Assembly: GCA_947561715.1 (NCBI GenBank)
Contig: OX387205.1
Span: 129,001 to 193,000 of the forward strand
Direction: 5' to 3'
Length of the DNA stretch: 64,000 nt
Source: Ascidia mentula
Taxonomy: Eukaryota > Chordata > Ascidiacea > Phlebobranchia > Ascidiidae
Part shown: piece after piece, positions 61,334-64,000 of the stretch
How positions within the stretch are numbered: position 1 is the stretch's first letter
Layout of the letters: each line of letters starts with the position of its first letter
The notes under the pieces: generated by a model
The model's database searches: none
Told to the model about the DNA's origin: nothing
The model's input: only the letters and a program-made list of their open reading frames with translations
Program-made: the position numbers and the translations under genes

Positions 61334-64000
61334 ATGGATGAACAGAAGTATTCCCAGCATGAAGAAGCAAAGCCGTGTTGCAAGTAAGACTTTGTATTTT
61401 AAACTCGTATTTCCGACTGAAAATGTCAACATTTGGTTAAACAGTAGTTTGTTCAGATTCCCGGAACATTTTCCAGCAGTCATCATTGTTCTCATGGTGT
61501 GTCTAGCGCCTCTAGCGGGAGGTTATGTGATTGGTTACTCGTCACCGGCCACTGAGAGTTTGGAAAGTGGAGAAGAAAATGGGATTCAACTTAATAGAGA
61601 TCAGTCCACGTGGTTTGGGGTAAGGTAGTTCTAATAACGTCAAAAGTGGAAGTCCCGCATTTACTTTTTCGCTTTGTACAAAATCGTAACGTTCAAGGAA
61701 TTGAGGAATTTAATAAAATTCTTGAACGTGAATTTGACCAGTGAAGTAATCCACAAAATTGCTTACAGAGCATTGTGATGTTGACAACCTTACTTGGTTG
61801 CGTCACTTCCGCTCCTTGTATGGAGAAGTTAGGAAGGAAAAAGGCCATTATGATTCAACACTGCATCTATTTGTCCGGATGGTTGTGCATTATGTCGTCA
61901 CAATCAGTCGTTGTTTTGTTCGTTGGAAGAAGTTTATGTGGAGTTGGATTCGGTTTCACAATTACAGTTGTTCCGGTTAGTTTCCATACCAGGCTCATTC
62001 GAATCGTTTGGCACGGGTGTATGTCGGTGACGTCAACATTTAGTTCAGTGGAAGCTCAATTCAATCTGCCAGCGTTTCGCCAACTTATCTCGGTTCCTCC
62101 AGCGCACACAAAAATGTTATTCAGTGACCAGAGCGTCGCTCTGTTTGGAAGACTTAACATTGCATAGTAATCAACACTCAAAATGTAACTTTAAAAATCC
62201 CGATTGTTTAAACAGTTTTGAACGTTTGATGCCAAAACTTCGACGTGTGTGAACGCCCACATTACAGACGAGTTAAGTAACCGAACCCGACATAAGTTTG
62301 TTGATATGACACACTTACAACCGTATCCAATTTCTTCCACCTAGTTTGTGTTTGTGGATTCAGATGATTGCTTGACTTAAATCTTGGACGAAATAATTCG
62401 TGCTTTATGCGTTGTTTAAAACTCTCATTTAAAAACCCGGTGGAGAAGTTTAAATTTGTGATTTAACTTGATTATGATCAGGTTGGACCGCGTGCAGGAG
62501 GTCCAACTTTTGCCGAGTTTAAACCACTGTAGTTCAGGTGTACTTAGGTGAAGTTGGGCCTCCGTATATACGAGGGTCGCTCGGAACTCTCTTCAACATT
62601 GGTCTGGCGCTTGGTGTCCTCTTGGCGTTCGGGATTGGAGTCTTTGCCAACTGGAAGGTCTTAGCCGAAGTTGGTGGTGGTTTAGGTAAAATACCTTAAT
62701 ATTGTTTCAATGCTTGGACTGAGAAAAATTATCCTACAACATAATTATTTTCTTCATAATCATGACAACAAATTGAAGAGATTTAACCAAGAGCTTCCCA
62801 GACTTTTTAATTTCAAGTTTGTAAAGCCAAGGGTATTGGGGATGACGTCATAGTGTGTTTTGGATTTCTATTGTTGAAATTGTTTCTCTCTACGTTAAAG
62901 TGAAGAAGATTTTAATCTTTCCAATGATCTCATAGTTTGTCTCGCAATTCTTTCCGCCGCCTGCATTCCTGAAAGTCCCTACTGGTTACTCAAGCGTGAC
63001 AAGGAAGCGGATGCCATACGATCGTTCAAATTTCTTCATGGCGGGAAAAAATATTTGATCAGAATCAGGCAAAGAATTTCCGAATACGAAAATGCTCCTG
63101 TTCAACCAAAGGTGGGCTGCATTCATTTTGTTGTTGACCAAAAAAGTGTTTGATTCTCCTGCCATGAATATATCATAAAAACAAAAACTTGTTTAACATT
63201 ATTTATAATCGATTGAGCCAAACATATTGAAATCAATTTATATTAAAACAAAACGTAGTGGAATTGTTTCAAGGTTAAAGTGTTCGTTTTTTATTGAACC
63301 TGAAAACTGATATGTTTGTTTAGATGAAATGGAGTTTTGATTCCTTGCGGAGACCTTTCTTCTACAAACCAATCTCCATCGTCGTTTGCCTCCACGCATT
63401 CCAACATTTCACAGGAATCAACGCGATTGTTTTTTACGCTCATTCGATATTTAAAAAAGCCGGATTCGAAAATGGTGAGAATTTAGGTTTATTTTCCCCC
63501 GAGTTATTTTCGTTCTCTTTGAATTCCGAAACTGAAATGTTGGAATGTGAAATTTCGAAGCAAGTTTCTTCCAAGATATCCCATAGTTTTCTCCCACAGA
63601 ACATCTCCCATCCATCCTCGTAGTCCTCACCCAAGCAGTTGTGATGTTCTTTACAATGCATCTCGTTGAAAAAGTCGGCCGAAAAAAATCACTCATTATT
63701 TCATCACTTGGTGTCGCTGCTTGCAACGCCACCCTGGGCGCGTGTTTGTTCCGCATGAGTGAACACGATAAGGCGCTTAAAGATTTGTTGATTTCAACCG
63801 GAAACAACGTCAGCGATTTTACTGGTGCTTCCCCTCAAGTGCAACCAGGTGTCGGGGAAACCCCAGGTAAATGTTTTCTCCAATTTGTCAAAATATTTAA
63901 ACGTGCGGGGTTGCCTTCCTGTATATGGCGGATTGGCCAACTTCGTGGCTGCTGCTTTTATTGATAAGTTAGGTTTAGATGATGCCATAGAAACAATATG
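61334..64000 (+). CDS. SLC2A facilitative sugar transporter (class III GLUT6/8-like), partial at 3' end
   Basis: Twelve-helix hexose transporter, cut by the right edge. Exons are 61334-61383 (MDEQKYSQHEEAKPCCK), 61457-61619, 61769-61975, 62538-62685, 62936-63111, from 63324 to about 63474, and about 63600-63866. Phases are consistent. Family motifs are GYSSPATESL in helix 1, EKLGRKKA in the 2-3 loop, GRSLCGVGFGF, VYLGEVGPPYIRGSLGTL, PESPYWLLKR, FQHFTGINAIVFYA in helix 7, and EKVGRKKS in the 8-9 loop. Loop 1 is short, and a long loop after helix 9 carries NNVS, the layout of class III GLUTs. An insect-type trehalose transporter is an alternative reading. The second Gln of the usual QQ pair in helix 7 is His. 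Helices 10-12 lie outside the window. Confidence 0.9.

Noticed and set aside
63915..64000. A frame PVYGGLANFVAAAFIDKLG at the right edge as the next transporter exon
   Set aside because: It does not match helix 10 of SLC2A proteins, which should follow the long loop, and no clean acceptor precedes it.

Overview
The window is nuclear DNA from a chordate-grade invertebrate, most likely a tunicate of the Ciona type. This rests on single orthologues of vertebrate gene families split by short introns, AT-rich intergenic and intronic DNA, and small DNA-transposon derivatives. The species is inferred; nothing in the sequence names it. Exons were placed by hand from GT/GC..AG boundaries, codon phase and remembered family sequences, so small exons may be missing.

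Layout. 1-8598 (-): a pappalysin (PAPP-A-like metalloprotease) whose 3' end lies beyond the left edge. 8.6-11.7 kb: no supportable gene. 11726-14378 (+): FRA10AC1, with a Penelope-like retroelement fragment in a GC-AG intron. 14893-17403 (+): GORASP2. 18384-19993 (+): RPL15. 20523-21095: a small hAT-type element. 21276-23193 (+): an ING1/2-type PHD protein. 24346-30837 (+): an ITPRID/KRAP-TESPA1 family gene whose first intron holds a long palindrome containing a canonical hammerhead ribozyme. 31.2-34 kb: mostly non-coding, with a Mutator-like MITE and a long TC microsatellite. 34100-36299 and 40891-43001 (+): two alpha-1,3-fucosyltransferase paralogues flanking an intronless SLC49/FLVCR-like transporter (36983-38782, -) and two more small elements. 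43889-44746 (+): intronless eIF3G. 45152-57100 (+): GAPVD1, complete. 57.1-61.3 kb: non-coding, with a second hammerhead-like palindrome. 61334-64000 (+): the first part of a class III-like SLC2A sugar transporter.

The genes do not form a pathway. They are a mix of housekeeping genes (ribosome, translation initiation, Golgi stacking, endocytosis, chromatin, splicing) and accessory genes (secreted protease, glycosylation, transport). The most unusual material is in the repeats: three Penelope/hammerhead-like remnants; a 39-bp tandem repeat that copies a 5' splice site five times in the pappalysin gene; a strong excess of the palindrome TGACGTCA; and a nearly identical tract shared by the two fucosyltransferases. 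Several proteins also carry changes at family-defining positions (eIF3G, GAPVD1, pappalysin, ITPRID).
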